Of a stretch of 64,000 nucleotides of DNA, positions 47,527 through 57,538 are shown piece after piece. The notes beneath the pieces are model-generated. The model was not told the origin of the DNA. It did no database searches and saw nothing but the letters and a program-made list of their open reading frames with translations. Source of the stretch: a virus. Position 1 is the first letter of the stretch, and the number at the start of each line of letters is the position of its first letter. The translations under genes and the position numbers were made by a program. The DNA lies in IMG/VR virus record IMGVR_UViG_3300042894_004766, positions 1 through 64,000 of that record; one strand, written 5' to 3'.

Positions 47527-49674
47527 TTATTTACCATTACTATTAAACCAATTTATACCAGTTGTATTAGAATCGGTAACTGTTTTATTTCTATTTAAAA
47601 TCTTTCTTCTAACATTCAGTAATTGTGTATAATCAACAGTTTCTGTAAATTCAAGATTTCTTAGGCAATCTTCAACATAAATCTTAAATATGGGATCCTT
47701 TTGTAAAGTATCTTCAACCATCTCTTTAAAATCATTTTTTACAAAAGCAGATGTTGCATTTACAATAGTCATCACACAGTCATCATGTCCAACATCTGCT
47801 GCATATCTTGTATTACCTGCAGTTGTTGTATGTTTAACAAATGTTGTAATCTCTCTAACAGTTTCCTCATTATTTATAGAAAATCCTTTAGAAATCATTA
47901 AATCTTGATAATCTTTAACCATCATATTCTTATTCTCACCTACTTTTAATCCAACTTTTTCTTCGGTTGCATCTGCTCTATGTTTGTATCTAAGGAAAAT
48001 AGATGATCCATAATGATTATTACCATCAAATACGTGAGGTAACTCAGCAAGTAAAGTATTTCCGTAGTTATTTAACTCTAAAACTATCTTAACATTATCT
48101 GGGTTTAAATATTCAAATGCTAAAATATAAAGTAATTCTGCCAATTGTTTAACTGAAACTAAATTACTTCTATATAAACCAATCTGTTCTAATCTAAAGA
48201 AATCGGTAACCGATTTATAAGCTAATCTTTGTGATTCAATCGTATCCATATCTTTTTTAGATATTTTAAATATGTTTATGATTGAGTAATCCTGTCCTAA
48301 ACCTTCTGCAATATCGACTGATAATATAATTTTCTCATTTTTTCTATTTATAGGCATGAATATTTCATCATCATCAATCCATTTCAAATCTCGATAACTA
48401 AATCGTAACTTATTTTCAAATTCAAATATCTCTTCAAATTTATAATTTTTCTTATTATTTAAAAGACTATCAATTATTGCCTCATTTAATAATGACTTAC
48501 TTGAGTTGATAAATCTTAGACCATATTCTTGATTGAAAGCATCCTCACCACCAATATCTTTTACTGCTTCTTCTTTCCAAGTTGTCATCTCACCAATTGC
48601 TCTTAAAGGAACTTCAAATCCTTTTGAATCAATAAATGTTAAGTTTTTAACATCCTCATCTGTACATCTCTCATTATTAAATACAGAGATGATGTCTTTT
48701 TGAAAATCTGAGTTGAATCCCATATGAGTTTTTGTTATATCCTCAGGATATGTTTCTCTAATACCACTAAATATTTGTTCTTTTGTTACACCATGTTCAT
48801 ATAATCTATGATCATTTAATCTCAAATAAGTAACAAATCTTCCTGGTACTTGATGCCAGTAAACACGCATCGGTTTGTAGTTATTTTTAAGTGGATCACC
48901 TTCAGGTCTTTCTGCATCTGTTAACAACTTATGGAATAAGTTCATACCATTTGGTGTCGATGTAATAATAATCTTTGAATTTTGTACTGCTGATACGGTT
49001 GGATAAGCAGCGGTATAGTATGGTTCGATAATATTTGAAGGAATATGTGCGAACTCATCAAGATAAAGTACGTCAATGGTAAAACCGATTGCCGGTGTTT
49101 TAGATCTCGCAGATGTTTTTATTCTACATCCGTTTTCAAATGTTAGTGACTTTTGATTCCAAGTTTTAATACCCGGTTTTAAAAAGAATGGTAATAACGA
49201 GTAGATAGATTTAATCTTATCTACAATCTCAACTGCGGTATCTCCTTTATTGGCAACAATCATTATATTTTTATCATTACTAAATAGAATTGTATGCAAC
49301 ATGAAAATTGATGCTGAGATTGTTTTACCAACCTGACGAGAAGCCATTAAAATATTGAATCTACTATTTACAAAATTATCTAATATTTCTTTTTGATACT
49401 CTCTTAATTTAATTTGACCTACTGATCCATCTTCTGTCTTTACTCTACAATATTGTTCTGTAAAGTAATGCACATCTAACGCACATTTGATGTATTCTTC
49501 TTGTTCTTCAGGTGACATTCTAAAAGATACACCTGCTCTTCTTAATCCTACTTCAGATTTTAACCAAGGATTTTGGTATCTTTTGATGACGATACCGTCA
49601 TTTATTTTATCTGTTGATTCATCTACCAGCTTCGTGGTAAAGATCATTTGTTTCTCTATTATTTCTTTTGCCAT
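47527..49674 (-). CDS. terL: large terminase subunit (T4 gp17-like)
   Basis: The 715-aa protein has an N-terminal ATPase with Walker A ASRQVGKT (111-118) and Walker B VLYLDEFAHI (DE at 205-206), a TSTPNG coupling motif near 240, and a C-terminal RNase-H-like nuclease starting SVDIAEGLGQDYS. It cuts concatemeric DNA and drives packaging into the prohead. Length exceeds T4 gp17 (610 aa). It is on the opposite strand to the adjacent head gene, unlike compact phages. Confidence 0.95.
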   Translation of the reverse strand: MAKEIIEKQMIFTTKLVDESTDKINDGIVIKRYQNPWLKSEVGLRRAGVSFRMSPEEQEEYIKCALDVHYFTEQYCRVKTEDGSVGQIKLREYQKEILDNFVNSRFNILMASRQVGKTISASIFMLHTILFSNDKNIMIVANKGDTAVEIVDKIKSIYSLLPFFLKPGIKTWNQKSLTFENGCRIKTSARSKTPAIGFTIDVLYLDEFAHIPSNIIEPYYTAAYPTVSAVQNSKIIITSTPNGMNLFHKLLTDAERPEGDPLKNNYKPMRVYWHQVPGRFVTYLRLNDHRLYEHGVTKEQIFSGIRETYPEDITKTHMGFNSDFQKDIISVFNNERCTDEDVKNLTFIDSKGFEVPLRAIGEMTTWKEEAVKDIGGEDAFNQEYGLRFINSSKSLLNEAIIDSLLNNKKNYKFEEIFEFENKLRFSYRDLKWIDDDEIFMPINRKNEKIILSVDIAEGLGQDYSIINIFKISKKDMDTIESQRLAYKSVTDFFRLEQIGLYRSNLVSVKQLAELLYILAFEYLNPDNVKIVLELNNYGNTLLAELPHVFDGNNHYGSSIFLRYKHRADATEEKVGLKVGENKNMMVKDYQDLMISKGFSINNEETVREITTFVKHTTTAGNTRYAADVGHDDCVMTIVNATSAFVKNDFKEMVEDTLQKDPIFKIYVEDCLRNLEFTETVDYTQLLNVRRKILNRNKTVTDSNTTGINWFNSNGK

Positions 49675-49722
49675 AATTGGACTTTAACTTTTTTTATATA
49701 TATTGTAAAAAACCGTTTACTT

Positions 49723-50346
49723 ATGTCAAAAAGTGAAGAACAAAGAATTAGACTACAAGATGAATTCGATCAAATCCAGTCAGAAAACTCGGAATTCGAC
49801 ATTTCTCTACACTTAGCAAAGCCAGAAGATTTACCTGATTTAGGTGAAATTGAGATATATGATTATGATGCTGATTTAACTGTAGCTACACAACAATCGA
49901 TGGATGTATTAGAATCTTTGGTTGATTTATATTTAAGTGATATACCAAAATTAAAAGAGCATTCTTATATAAGAAATAAGATGAGAGAAGATGCTATGGT
50001 TTACGCTGAAGCAATTTTCTTATCAAAAATGACTAGAAAAAACTTCTTATCTCAACTGAGACAAGTTGATAATGGTGATAACGCTGCAAGAATGCATGAA
50101 GTTGTCAATCAAACAATTGGTCAGATTAGAGAGAATGGTAAGTTTTTATCAAATCAAAGAACTGAATTAGAGAAGTTCTATAAAACATTAAGAAAAGACT
50201 TAGGTTATAATGAAATAGAAAATCCTGAAGTTAAACAAGCTGAGGCAGAAAGTCAAGCAGATACATCTTCAGAGGGATTGATTACTAATAATCGAGATCT
50301 AAATGATTTGATTAAAAATGCGATGACTAAAAGAGATGAGAAATAA
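49723..50346 (+). CDS. acidic helical protein divergent from terL, candidate small terminase or head protein
   Basis: The ATG at 49723 (MSKSEEQRIRLQDEF) is chosen because upstream codons are AT-rich leader. The 207-aa product is helical and acidic at the N-terminus with a coiled centre. Divergent pairing with terL suggests a packaging role such as the small terminase, but no DNA-binding motif is clear. Confidence 0.55.
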   Translation: MSKSEEQRIRLQDEFDQIQSENSEFDISLHLAKPEDLPDLGEIEIYDYDADLTVATQQSMDVLESLVDLYLSDIPKLKEHSYIRNKMREDAMVYAEAIFLSKMTRKNFLSQLRQVDNGDNAARMHEVVNQTIGQIRENGKFLSNQRTELEKFYKTLRKDLGYNEIENPEVKQAEAESQADTSSEGLITNNRDLNDLIKNAMTKRDEK

Positions 50347-50374
50347 AAAAAGACTAACATAGGTTAGTCTTTTT
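50346..50374. terminator. bidirectional terminator
   Basis: AAAGACTAAC-ATAG-GTTAGTCTTT stem between convergent genes. Confidence 0.85.
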
Positions 50375-50380
50375 CGTTTA

Positions 50381-51166
50381 TTAAAGCTTAGTAAGCCATA
50401 TCACTGGGTCTATACCACTTAATACATAAAAACTCATTCTTCTATTACCACCAACAATATACCATTTTCCTTCAATTTCAATTGCCGATGTTATTGGCAT
50501 TTTACCACCTTTCCTTATTTGTTCTTCAAAGAATAAATAAGATTTACCATAGTAGTCAAAGTAATGAACCGCGTCATTGTAGTCTTTTTTATTGATGTCA
50601 GGGTACTTACTAAATAAGCCAGTAGTATTAAATTTATCTTCTGCACCTTTTTCTTTCAAGAAAGTCATAGTGTTATCATAAGCTTTTGATAATCTTTGAT
50701 ACTCACTGGCATCTTTTATGAAATTTGAAAATTCACCTCTACCTATTGATTGTGAATCATCCGCTAACTTTTGAATTGTTGTTTTATCTAATTGAACTTT
50801 CTGACCTTTCCAAAATACCTTCTTACAAAATTTAATAAAATCGTAATAAGGTTTTGCATCTACCTTTTTGTCACTAACTGTCAACTCTTTCATTGATAGA
50901 ATTTCGTCTGCAGTTGGTCCAATCTTTGAAGTATCTGTGTGTTTGCCATTTATATCATCTACTTGTGTTTCAAACTCTTTAGGTTCATCAAGATTGAAGA
51001 TAGATTTATCTATAGTAAATTTCTCACCATCGACAATCAATTCACTTGGTAGTTGTTTTAACTCTTTAAAGATTCTAAACATTTCTTTGATCTCAAGTTC
51101 GGCTTCTCCCCAATTTACTTTAGTTTCTTTACTAACAAACTCTTCGTATAATTTTAAATACTTCAT
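50381..51166 (-). CDS. candidate internal virion protein with ParB-like C-terminus, 261 aa
   Basis: With the start at 51166 it begins MKYLKLYEEFVSKETK (shared N-terminal peptide). The C-terminal segment ITSAIEIEGKWYIVGGNRR followed by a final helix resembles the end of a ParB/sulfiredoxin-type nuclease domain (GNRR motif). The rest is unassigned. Confidence 0.6.
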   Translation of the reverse strand: MKYLKLYEEFVSKETKVNWGEAELEIKEMFRIFKELKQLPSELIVDGEKFTIDKSIFNLDEPKEFETQVDDINGKHTDTSKIGPTADEILSMKELTVSDKKVDAKPYYDFIKFCKKVFWKGQKVQLDKTTIQKLADDSQSIGRGEFSNFIKDASEYQRLSKAYDNTMTFLKEKGAEDKFNTTGLFSKYPDINKKDYNDAVHYFDYYGKSYLFFEEQIRKGGKMPITSAIEIEGKWYIVGGNRRMSFYVLSGIDPVIWLTKL

Positions 51167-51168
51167 AA

Positions 51169-52017
51169 TCATTTTTTATAATTAAAATTTTCAAAGGTTC
51201 TTACAATCTTATAAAGATTTAATTCTACTTTTGTTGTAATAAATGTATTTACTTTATTAAATGTAACTTGATTTATAATCAATTCACATTCTTCCATTTT
51301 AAGTACCTCTTTTACTTTCTCTTTTACTTCATCATCACTATTCTTTACTAGAAATTGAAGTACATCATTGATTCCTTTTGCTAACTTAATAGTATTGGTG
51401 TCATCATCATATAAAGAAACTTGATCATATTTAGTTATTTCTTCTTCTGTAAACTTCGTATCCGCGGTCTTTAATCCAATTATATGTTGGAGTACCAATC
51501 TTACTTTTTTGTGTACTATATCGTCTCTATCTCTGTTATAGAATGTTTCTGATATGAAGTAGAAGTTCTTTATTTTTAAACCAAAATCTAATAGTTTTTC
51601 TTCTAATTTTTCAATTAGTGATTCATAACTTCTTTTAGAATTTTTAGAACAAATAACATAAATATCATCTTGACTATTTTTAAGATGTCTAATATTTTCT
51701 AAATGGATTGTAAAGTCACCATTTTCAATAATATCTTTATTCATAAACTCTTGCATTGAGAAAGAAAGTTCTGATATATTTACATTATTATTTTTAGATT
51801 TAATTTTAATCTTATTAAAAAGTTCTTCACTTAGCCAATAAGTTTGTCCATCTATATTAAAGTTTATATTATCCTTTTTATAAACACCTTTTCTTAAAAG
51901 ATTAAATTCAGACTTTGATATTCTTATCAAAGGTTTATTAGGAGTTCGGGTATTTACTATCCAAACTTTACTATTCATTGTTATTAGACTATTAAGGTCA
52001 AAGAAGTGTGCGTTCAT
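51169..52017 (-). CDS. hypothetical protein, 282 aa
   Basis: A soluble lysine- and asparagine-rich protein with no recognised domain, ending just before the virion-type gene at 51166. A TATATATA element lies 5 nt upstream of its start. Possibly a late protein. Confidence 0.58.
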   Translation of the reverse strand: MNAHFFDLNSLITMNSKVWIVNTRTPNKPLIRISKSEFNLLRKGVYKKDNINFNIDGQTYWLSEELFNKIKIKSKNNNVNISELSFSMQEFMNKDIIENGDFTIHLENIRHLKNSQDDIYVICSKNSKRSYESLIEKLEEKLLDFGLKIKNFYFISETFYNRDRDDIVHKKVRLVLQHIIGLKTADTKFTEEEITKYDQVSLYDDDTNTIKLAKGINDVLQFLVKNSDDEVKEKVKEVLKMEECELIINQVTFNKVNTFITTKVELNLYKIVRTFENFNYKK

Positions 52018-52035
52018 AGTACTATATATAAATAA

Positions 52036-52063
52036 AAAAACCTATCTTTTATGATAGGTTTTT
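52036..52063. terminator. terminator
   Basis: AAAACCTATC-TTTTAT-GATAGGTTTT stem. Confidence 0.8.
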
Positions 52064-52068
52064 ATTTT

Positions 52069-52524
52069 TTATCTTAATAATTTTCTACTTAGTGCAAAGT
52101 CATATAGAACAGGTAAGTTTAAATATTCTATAAAGTGTTTTCTCATATCTTCTAATGTTTTAGATCTTTTTATAATACTTATAACTAATAATCCAAATTC
52201 TTCTTGAAAATCTAAGTAACAATCACACCAAGGTCTATTATAATTCTCTAGTGTTTTCCACTCTCTCTCACCACCTGTTAGCCAATATAAACTTTTTTCT
52301 GGTGATATATTATCAATATTCATTTCTTTAATATCAGTTTTCCAAACTTCATCACTTGCATCGCAATTTCTTAGTAATAATGAAACTGCTTCCCCTAAAT
52401 CTGTTGTCAACTCTTTACCTATTTCGAAGAACCATTCATTTCCTTCCCTGCTAATTATTATTGTATTGTTATCATAAATGATTTTAGTTCCAATTTCTTT
52501 CAGTAAAGTCTTTTTCTTTCTCAT
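52069..52524 (-). CDS. hypothetical protein, 151 aa
   Basis: A soluble protein with a Trp-rich central part (WLTGGEREWKTLENYNRPW). No family recognised. Confidence 0.57.
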   Translation of the reverse strand: MRKKKTLLKEIGTKIIYDNNTIIISREGNEWFFEIGKELTTDLGEAVSLLLRNCDASDEVWKTDIKEMNIDNISPEKSLYWLTGGEREWKTLENYNRPWCDCYLDFQEEFGLLVISIIKRSKTLEDMRKHFIEYLNLPVLYDFALSRKLLR

Positions 52525-52543
52525 AGTTAGTAATTATTTTTAT

Positions 52544-52834
52544 CTAGATAGGTTTATTCAACCCACTCTTCCAAGTTCCTTTAAAAAATCCATCTTCCCA
52601 AATGCCGTTTTCCCATGTTCCATGAAAAGCACCATTCTTGAATATCCCGTATTTCCAATCTCCATATTTAAAAATTCCTTCATGCCAAATTAAGGTTTCT
52701 TTCTTAATTTCTATAATAGCATTCTCTACTTCAGAATCAATTAGCCAATTGAATCCAAGTTCTTTTAATTTCTTTAAAATTTCTGATTTTGTTGTGATAG
52801 ATTTATCACTATATTTAAGTTCTATAATTCCCAT
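52544..52834 (-). CDS. small protein with WxxGxF/W repeat tail, 96 aa
   Basis: The start at 52834 (MGIIELKYSDK) is preferred. The last ~45 residues are six or seven repeats of roughly W-x-x-G-x-F/W (FKYGDWKYGIFKNG, WENGIWEDGFFKG), resembling MORN-like or phage beta-solenoid repeats. Such tails often mediate oligomerisation or surface binding. The N-terminal half is a small mixed domain. Confidence 0.6.
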   Translation of the reverse strand: MGIIELKYSDKSITTKSEILKKLKELGFNWLIDSEVENAIIEIKKETLIWHEGIFKYGDWKYGIFKNGAFHGTWENGIWEDGFFKGTWKSGLNKPI

Positions 52835-52950
52835 TCTAAAAATAATCTTTTTACAAGTATATATATTTTTTGACACCTGACATTCTTTTTCACTTTATCT
52901 AATTTTTCCTCAAAAATGAAGATTTGGATTTGAAAAAAATAAAAAATAAA

Positions 52951-52979
52951 AAAAAACCAAGATTACTCTCGGTTTTTTA
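52951..52979. terminator. imperfect terminator hairpin
   Basis: AAAACCAAGA and TCTCGGTTTT pair with one mismatch, flanked by A- and T-runs. Confidence 0.6.
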
Positions 52980-53474
52980 TAATATTTTTATAAGAAAAGT
53001 TACTTCTTCAACTTCATCATTATCTGATAATTCTTCAAACTCTTCTATTGATAATTTTTCTTCTTTTATTCTAACTAACATTTTAACTTTATCATAAGTT
53101 TTCTCAACTAATTGTGATGTTAAAAGAATATATTCTTTAACTTCTGATATTTTAAAACTTTCTTTTTCTGTTCTACTAATATTTACTCTAAATATAGTCT
53201 TATACTTACCTGTTACCAATTCACCTTCTTTATTTACATACGTATCATTTTCACTAAATCCTACTTTGATATTAAATCTATCATCATCCGATGAATAAAT
53301 TACTTCATTCTTAATTAGTTTTGACAAGTCTGCTTTTGGAAATTCATCTGGTAAACTAGGTTTTAGCTCAAATAAAATATTGATTAGTTCGATAACTTCG
53401 TGTGTATCTAAGTCTTCGGGTTTAGTATATTTTATTTTACCTGAGAAATTCTCATATGTTTTTAAGTTTTTCAT
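52977..53474 (-). CDS. candidate internal virion protein, 165 aa
   Basis: It starts MKNLKTYENFSGKIKYT (shared N-terminal peptide). The rest is a soluble acidic/basic protein with no recognised motif. A TATATA element lies close upstream and a terminator (53489) separates it from the next gene. Confidence 0.6.
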   Translation of the reverse strand: MKNLKTYENFSGKIKYTKPEDLDTHEVIELINILFELKPSLPDEFPKADLSKLIKNEVIYSSDDDRFNIKVGFSENDTYVNKEGELVTGKYKTIFRVNISRTEKESFKISEVKEYILLTSQLVEKTYDKVKMLVRIKEEKLSIEEFEELSDNDEVEEVTFLIKIL

Positions 53475-53488
53475 ATGAGTATATATAA

Positions 53489-53516
53489 AAAAAACCAGGT
53501 TATTTACCTGGTTTTA
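53489..53516 (-). terminator. terminator
   Basis: AAAACCAGGT-TATTT-ACCTGGTTTT stem. Confidence 0.82.
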
Positions 53517-53519
53517 ATA

Positions 53520-54074
53520 TTATTTTTTTGACTTCATCAATCTATCAACTTCTGCGTAATCTTTTCTATCTAACGCATCATCAATCAATGATTGAAAGTC
53601 TTTTTTTCTTAATTTTGATAAGTCTTCTGTAATAAGAACATCGTTATTTTCACTTTGTTTATTTCTTAAAGACTCAATATATCTATCGAAACTAGGCATT
53701 CTGATGTCATAACCTTTTTCTAGAAAATATAAGTAAGCATTTATTGATCTTTCATTTTTTGGTACTTTTGGTACTTTTACTGGCTTCATATTTTTTAATC
53801 TATCATAGATTTTTTTAGTAACTGGTGAGAACTTACTAAAAACCATGAATTGTGGGTCATGTAATTTATTGGTATATTTACACATTAGTTGTTCTTCCAT
53901 GCCAATAACTTCGCCTGTATCAGTTGCGATATACAATTTATTAGAACCTGTATTTTTATCACTTACTAATACTTCAAATCCCCAAGAATAGGTTTCTGCA
54001 ATACTAAAAATTTGTCTTAAATCCATTGTCTTTAGATTTATACAAATTACCTTATCAATATTAAAATCTGCCAT
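53520..54074 (-). CDS. hypothetical protein, 184 aa
   Basis: The start at 54074 (MADFNIDKVICINL) is preferred, since the longer frame runs into the promoter. A soluble protein with a Lys/Pro-rich linker (KPVKVPKVPKNER) and a basic C-terminal helix. No family recognised. Its promoter matches the host consensus (TTTG, 20 nt, TATCTTTG, about 54094-54125). Confidence 0.6.
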   Translation of the reverse strand: MADFNIDKVICINLKTMDLRQIFSIAETYSWGFEVLVSDKNTGSNKLYIATDTGEVIGMEEQLMCKYTNKLHDPQFMVFSKFSPVTKKIYDRLKNMKPVKVPKVPKNERSINAYLYFLEKGYDIRMPSFDRYIESLRNKQSENNDVLITEDLSKLRKKDFQSLIDDALDRKDYAEVDRLMKSKK

Positions 54075-54093
54075 AGTTATTTTTATTTTAACA

Positions 54094-54125
54094 AAGATAA
54101 AGATAATATTTAAAATATCCAAAAA
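54094..54125 (-). promoter_or_regulatory. Bacteroidetes-type promoter
   Basis: Minus-strand TTTG, 20-nt spacer, TATCTTTG, about 20 nt upstream of the ATG at 54074. Confidence 0.75.
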
Positions 54126-54170
54126 TGATACTTATTATTTTATATATATACTAAAAATTTTTTATCAATA

Positions 54171-56897
54171 ATGAGATATTTAAACAAAAGAGAAGATTTC
54201 TTAAAGAAGAAACAACATATACAAGGAGTTCCATATGAAACATTATTAGAGGTGGCCTCAAATGCTGGTCCATTTGCAAATGATGTAGGTTGGAATGACT
54301 CTTTATTAGGTCGTTTAATAAATCATGTTATTAGAAAAGCAAGAATTGCTGCAAAGGTTCCAAGAATAAAAAGTTTAATTAGTCAATTAAAAGATGAGTT
54401 TGAACAAATTGTAGGACAAGCTAAAATTTATAGTTTATCCTCAGAGGATCAACAATTAGTAATTCAAATAGAACTAGATGTATTCTTTAAAGAATTAATA
54501 TATGCGGTTGAAAATAATTTCAAAGTTGGTATTCTAAAAGGATTGACTGATGGTTGTATTAAAAGAGTTACTGATATGGCAGAGTTTGATAAAAAAGCAG
54601 TTCTTTTAGAAGAATTGAAGAAATTTAGAGAGTTTTTAGATCAATTTAAAGATGATCAGGGTTCAAATGATGACGAAGAGGATAAAGAGGATGATAAAGA
54701 TTCTACTGATAAATCTACTGATAAATCTACTGATACTGGTGCCGCTGGTACTGGATATGTTACGATGGTTAAAAATTTAAAAGCACTTGCTTTAATTTTG
54801 GCTAACTATACAAAGGTCAATACTAAAGTATCAACCTCTACAAAAACTGGTAAACCAATAAGTACATATATTACTGTTGCGGGAGATACTTTGGTTAAGA
54901 TCCAAAATAACCCTAAAATAAACCCTAATAAATTAGATACGGTTACAATTAGAAGTAAAAATCCTGGCAAATTAGATAAGTATAAACAGGATAATATTAC
55001 TATGGCTGCAGGTATTACACTTGTTATGGAGGCAACTGTAGATACAATTGGAACAGGTGGGTCTGCAAACAGAGGAACTGTAGTTGCAGGTGAAGATCAT
55101 TTAACTCAAGCATTCAATAAATTGAAAAAAGATATTGAAGTTTTAATTTCTACAAAAGAAAAGGGAATTGGTGTTGATTATAAATTTATCAATGATATTG
55201 CTACAAATTCAAATAATACTAGTAATAAAGAACTTATAAAAAATCTTTATAATGAGATAAATAGATATTTGGTTGGTGATAAAAAAGCAACAATACAAGA
55301 AAAGGATAAACTTTATACTGAGGGTATTGAAGTATTAAATGATAAGAATAAAATTGTAGTTGTTGCTGAGAAAATTGCAAGATTTTCTAAAAGAGCTCTT
55401 CAATTTGAGAAAGAGAATTTATATGGTGGTTTAGGTGATCTAAAAGTTCCATTACAAACGTTTGTAACAACATTGAGAGAAATAAATAAATTACCTATAG
55501 TTACTGCTAAAAAAGAGTCTTTATTTGATTACTATTCATTCTTAGAAGCTAAAAATATTTTAGATAATCAAGGTGGTGGACAAGCAGCACCAAGTGGTGA
55601 TGATAATAAACCTACAACTACTGGAACTGCATCACAGACACAAGGAAAGGATGATAATAAAGATAACGTTGATGACGTTTCTGCAAAAATATTAGAGTTT
55701 TTTAATAAGACTTGTATTGAAGTAAGAGCTTATACTGTTTCTGATGAAGAAAGAAAGTCTATACAAACTAAAATAGATCAAGTAAAAACAGAAGATGGTA
55801 AAAAAATAGAGATGACAATAGATCCAATTATTGCAATTATGAATTTATTCATTAAAGCGTATAAGATTTATACTGTTAAAACTATTACTAAGAGAACAGA
55901 GGCCGTTGATACAAATACATTATCTGAATATACATCATTTGGTCAATCAGGTGAAGATGGTGGTAAAACAGGTCCTTATAGAAATAACAAATTATTTGAT
56001 ATGTGGGAAGAAGCGGTAAATAATATAAGAAAAGACCGTAAGTACCAAGCAATCTTTACTGATAATGCAAATTTAAGATTACCGAAAGTAACAGATCCAG
56101 ATCCTGCTAACCCAGAAGATTGGACTATTAAGCCTAAAGCAGGTGCGTCATTTAGAAAATTTATCAATGATGTTTTAGATGGTGATACATTATATAAAAA
56201 CGCTTCTACAACAGGTGCGGTTGCTACATTTATTGAGAAATATTTTGGTGATGGTACTGTTAGTGAAGGTAAAGCTGGAACTGATATTGATTCTGCGGCG
56301 TTAGTAGAATGTGGTGAAAATGCTACAGCTATTGCAGCAAATTCAGTTAAATTAGAATTAAAAAAACAAAGTACCATTACACCGGATAAAAATATATTCT
56401 TTACGATAGAGGGTATGAGACCTAAAGATGCTTCAAAACCTGATGTTTTTGATGAATCAGTACAAAGAACATTCTTTATAGATCAAATTACTGCTAGCGA
56501 AGTTTGGCTTATTGGTACAACATATTTGAAAAGATTTAATCCTTATTTAGATTCTTTGGAACCAAAACATGAAATTAGTCAAGGTGATTTTTCAAAAAAC
56601 TTAACTAATGATACAAGAGGTGAACTTTATTACACTAAAATAACTGTTGAAGATTTTAAGAAATTAAAATCTAATCAGAAGTTAAGTATGACTACACAAG
56701 ATACAAAGGGCGCTTTATCTGAAGTGAATAATATACAGATAACAAATGTTTATACACTTAATAAAGTAGATGATGGTGAACTATATAAACTATCTGATGA
56801 ACAAAGAACTAAGTTTAATGGAATTCTTAATAAAGCAGGAATAAAAAGTGATATAAAGGCAGCCATTGTAACGGGTGCTAAAATAAACACAATATAA
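54171..56897 (+). CDS. large candidate internal virion protein, 908 aa
   Basis: It begins MRYLNKREDFLKKKQHI, a variant of the shared N-terminal peptide. Residues ~165-195 form a very acidic Asp/Lys/Ser linker (repeats of DKST), and a second low-complexity linker lies near 465-500. The domains between them are unrecognised. At ~100 kDa it would be a major internal or core protein. Its stop overlaps the next start (TAATG). Confidence 0.65.
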   Translation: MRYLNKREDFLKKKQHIQGVPYETLLEVASNAGPFANDVGWNDSLLGRLINHVIRKARIAAKVPRIKSLISQLKDEFEQIVGQAKIYSLSSEDQQLVIQIELDVFFKELIYAVENNFKVGILKGLTDGCIKRVTDMAEFDKKAVLLEELKKFREFLDQFKDDQGSNDDEEDKEDDKDSTDKSTDKSTDTGAAGTGYVTMVKNLKALALILANYTKVNTKVSTSTKTGKPISTYITVAGDTLVKIQNNPKINPNKLDTVTIRSKNPGKLDKYKQDNITMAAGITLVMEATVDTIGTGGSANRGTVVAGEDHLTQAFNKLKKDIEVLISTKEKGIGVDYKFINDIATNSNNTSNKELIKNLYNEINRYLVGDKKATIQEKDKLYTEGIEVLNDKNKIVVVAEKIARFSKRALQFEKENLYGGLGDLKVPLQTFVTTLREINKLPIVTAKKESLFDYYSFLEAKNILDNQGGGQAAPSGDDNKPTTTGTASQTQGKDDNKDNVDDVSAKILEFFNKTCIEVRAYTVSDEERKSIQTKIDQVKTEDGKKIEMTIDPIIAIMNLFIKAYKIYTVKTITKRTEAVDTNTLSEYTSFGQSGEDGGKTGPYRNNKLFDMWEEAVNNIRKDRKYQAIFTDNANLRLPKVTDPDPANPEDWTIKPKAGASFRKFINDVLDGDTLYKNASTTGAVATFIEKYFGDGTVSEGKAGTDIDSAALVECGENATAIAANSVKLELKKQSTITPDKNIFFTIEGMRPKDASKPDVFDESVQRTFFIDQITASEVWLIGTTYLKRFNPYLDSLEPKHEISQGDFSKNLTNDTRGELYYTKITVEDFKKLKSNQKLSMTTQDTKGALSEVNNIQITNVYTLNKVDDGELYKLSDEQRTKFNGILNKAGIKSDIKAAIVTGAKINTI

Positions 56898-57478
56898 TGA
56901 AACATTTAAAAAAATATGTTATGTTTTTAGAAGAAGCCGAATTTGATGTTCAGGCTACAGATACTCCTGATGTTAAGATAGCAAAGGATGGTATGAATAC
57001 TATGAAACTTAATTTAGATGAGTATAAGACAAAGAAATCTTTAATTGATAAGTTATACTTAGAAGTAAAAGATCCTACTCAAATTGAGACTAAATTAAAG
57101 GAAATACTAGGTGGTACTGATATACAGAATGGTAAAGATAGAAATCCTTTTTTGGTAGAATATGCACATTTGGCAAAGTTAAAAGCAGATGTAGAATCAA
57201 TGAAACAACAAAATGTATATGATAAAGCATTCATTGATGATTTTAATCAAGAGTTAAAAGATTTAGATGCTAATAAGAGTAATGATCCCGCACAAAAATT
57301 AGTCATTGCTAAAAAAATCGCGGATGTAAATAAAAGAATTACGGATAGAACTCCGAAATTGACACAGGTTCAAAATGATTTTAATAAAAGTTTTGCAGAA
57401 CATACTACTAAAATCAACAAGATGGGTTCAGATATGACCGAATATATCAAAAAAATATCTAATGTTAATCAAAAATAG
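56897..57478 (+). CDS. coiled-coil candidate internal virion protein, 193 aa
   Basis: It starts MKHLKKYVMFLEEAEFDV (shared N-terminal peptide). Most of the remainder is a helical, Lys/Asp/Gln-rich coiled-coil, as in scaffold or core proteins. Translationally coupled to the 908-aa gene and directly upstream of the sheath gene. Confidence 0.65.
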   Translation: MKHLKKYVMFLEEAEFDVQATDTPDVKIAKDGMNTMKLNLDEYKTKKSLIDKLYLEVKDPTQIETKLKEILGGTDIQNGKDRNPFLVEYAHLAKLKADVESMKQQNVYDKAFIDDFNQELKDLDANKSNDPAQKLVIAKKIADVNKRITDRTPKLTQVQNDFNKSFAEHTTKINKMGSDMTEYIKKISNVNQK

Positions 57479-57538
57479 AGAAAATATGATTTTTTTCTTT
57501 TAATATATACATTAAACTAAAAAATTAAAATAAAAAAT

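Noticed and set aside
47527-50346. Firm call of the divergent 207-aa protein as small terminase
   Set aside because: Position is suggestive but no helix-turn-helix or family motif is visible, so it was kept as a candidate only.
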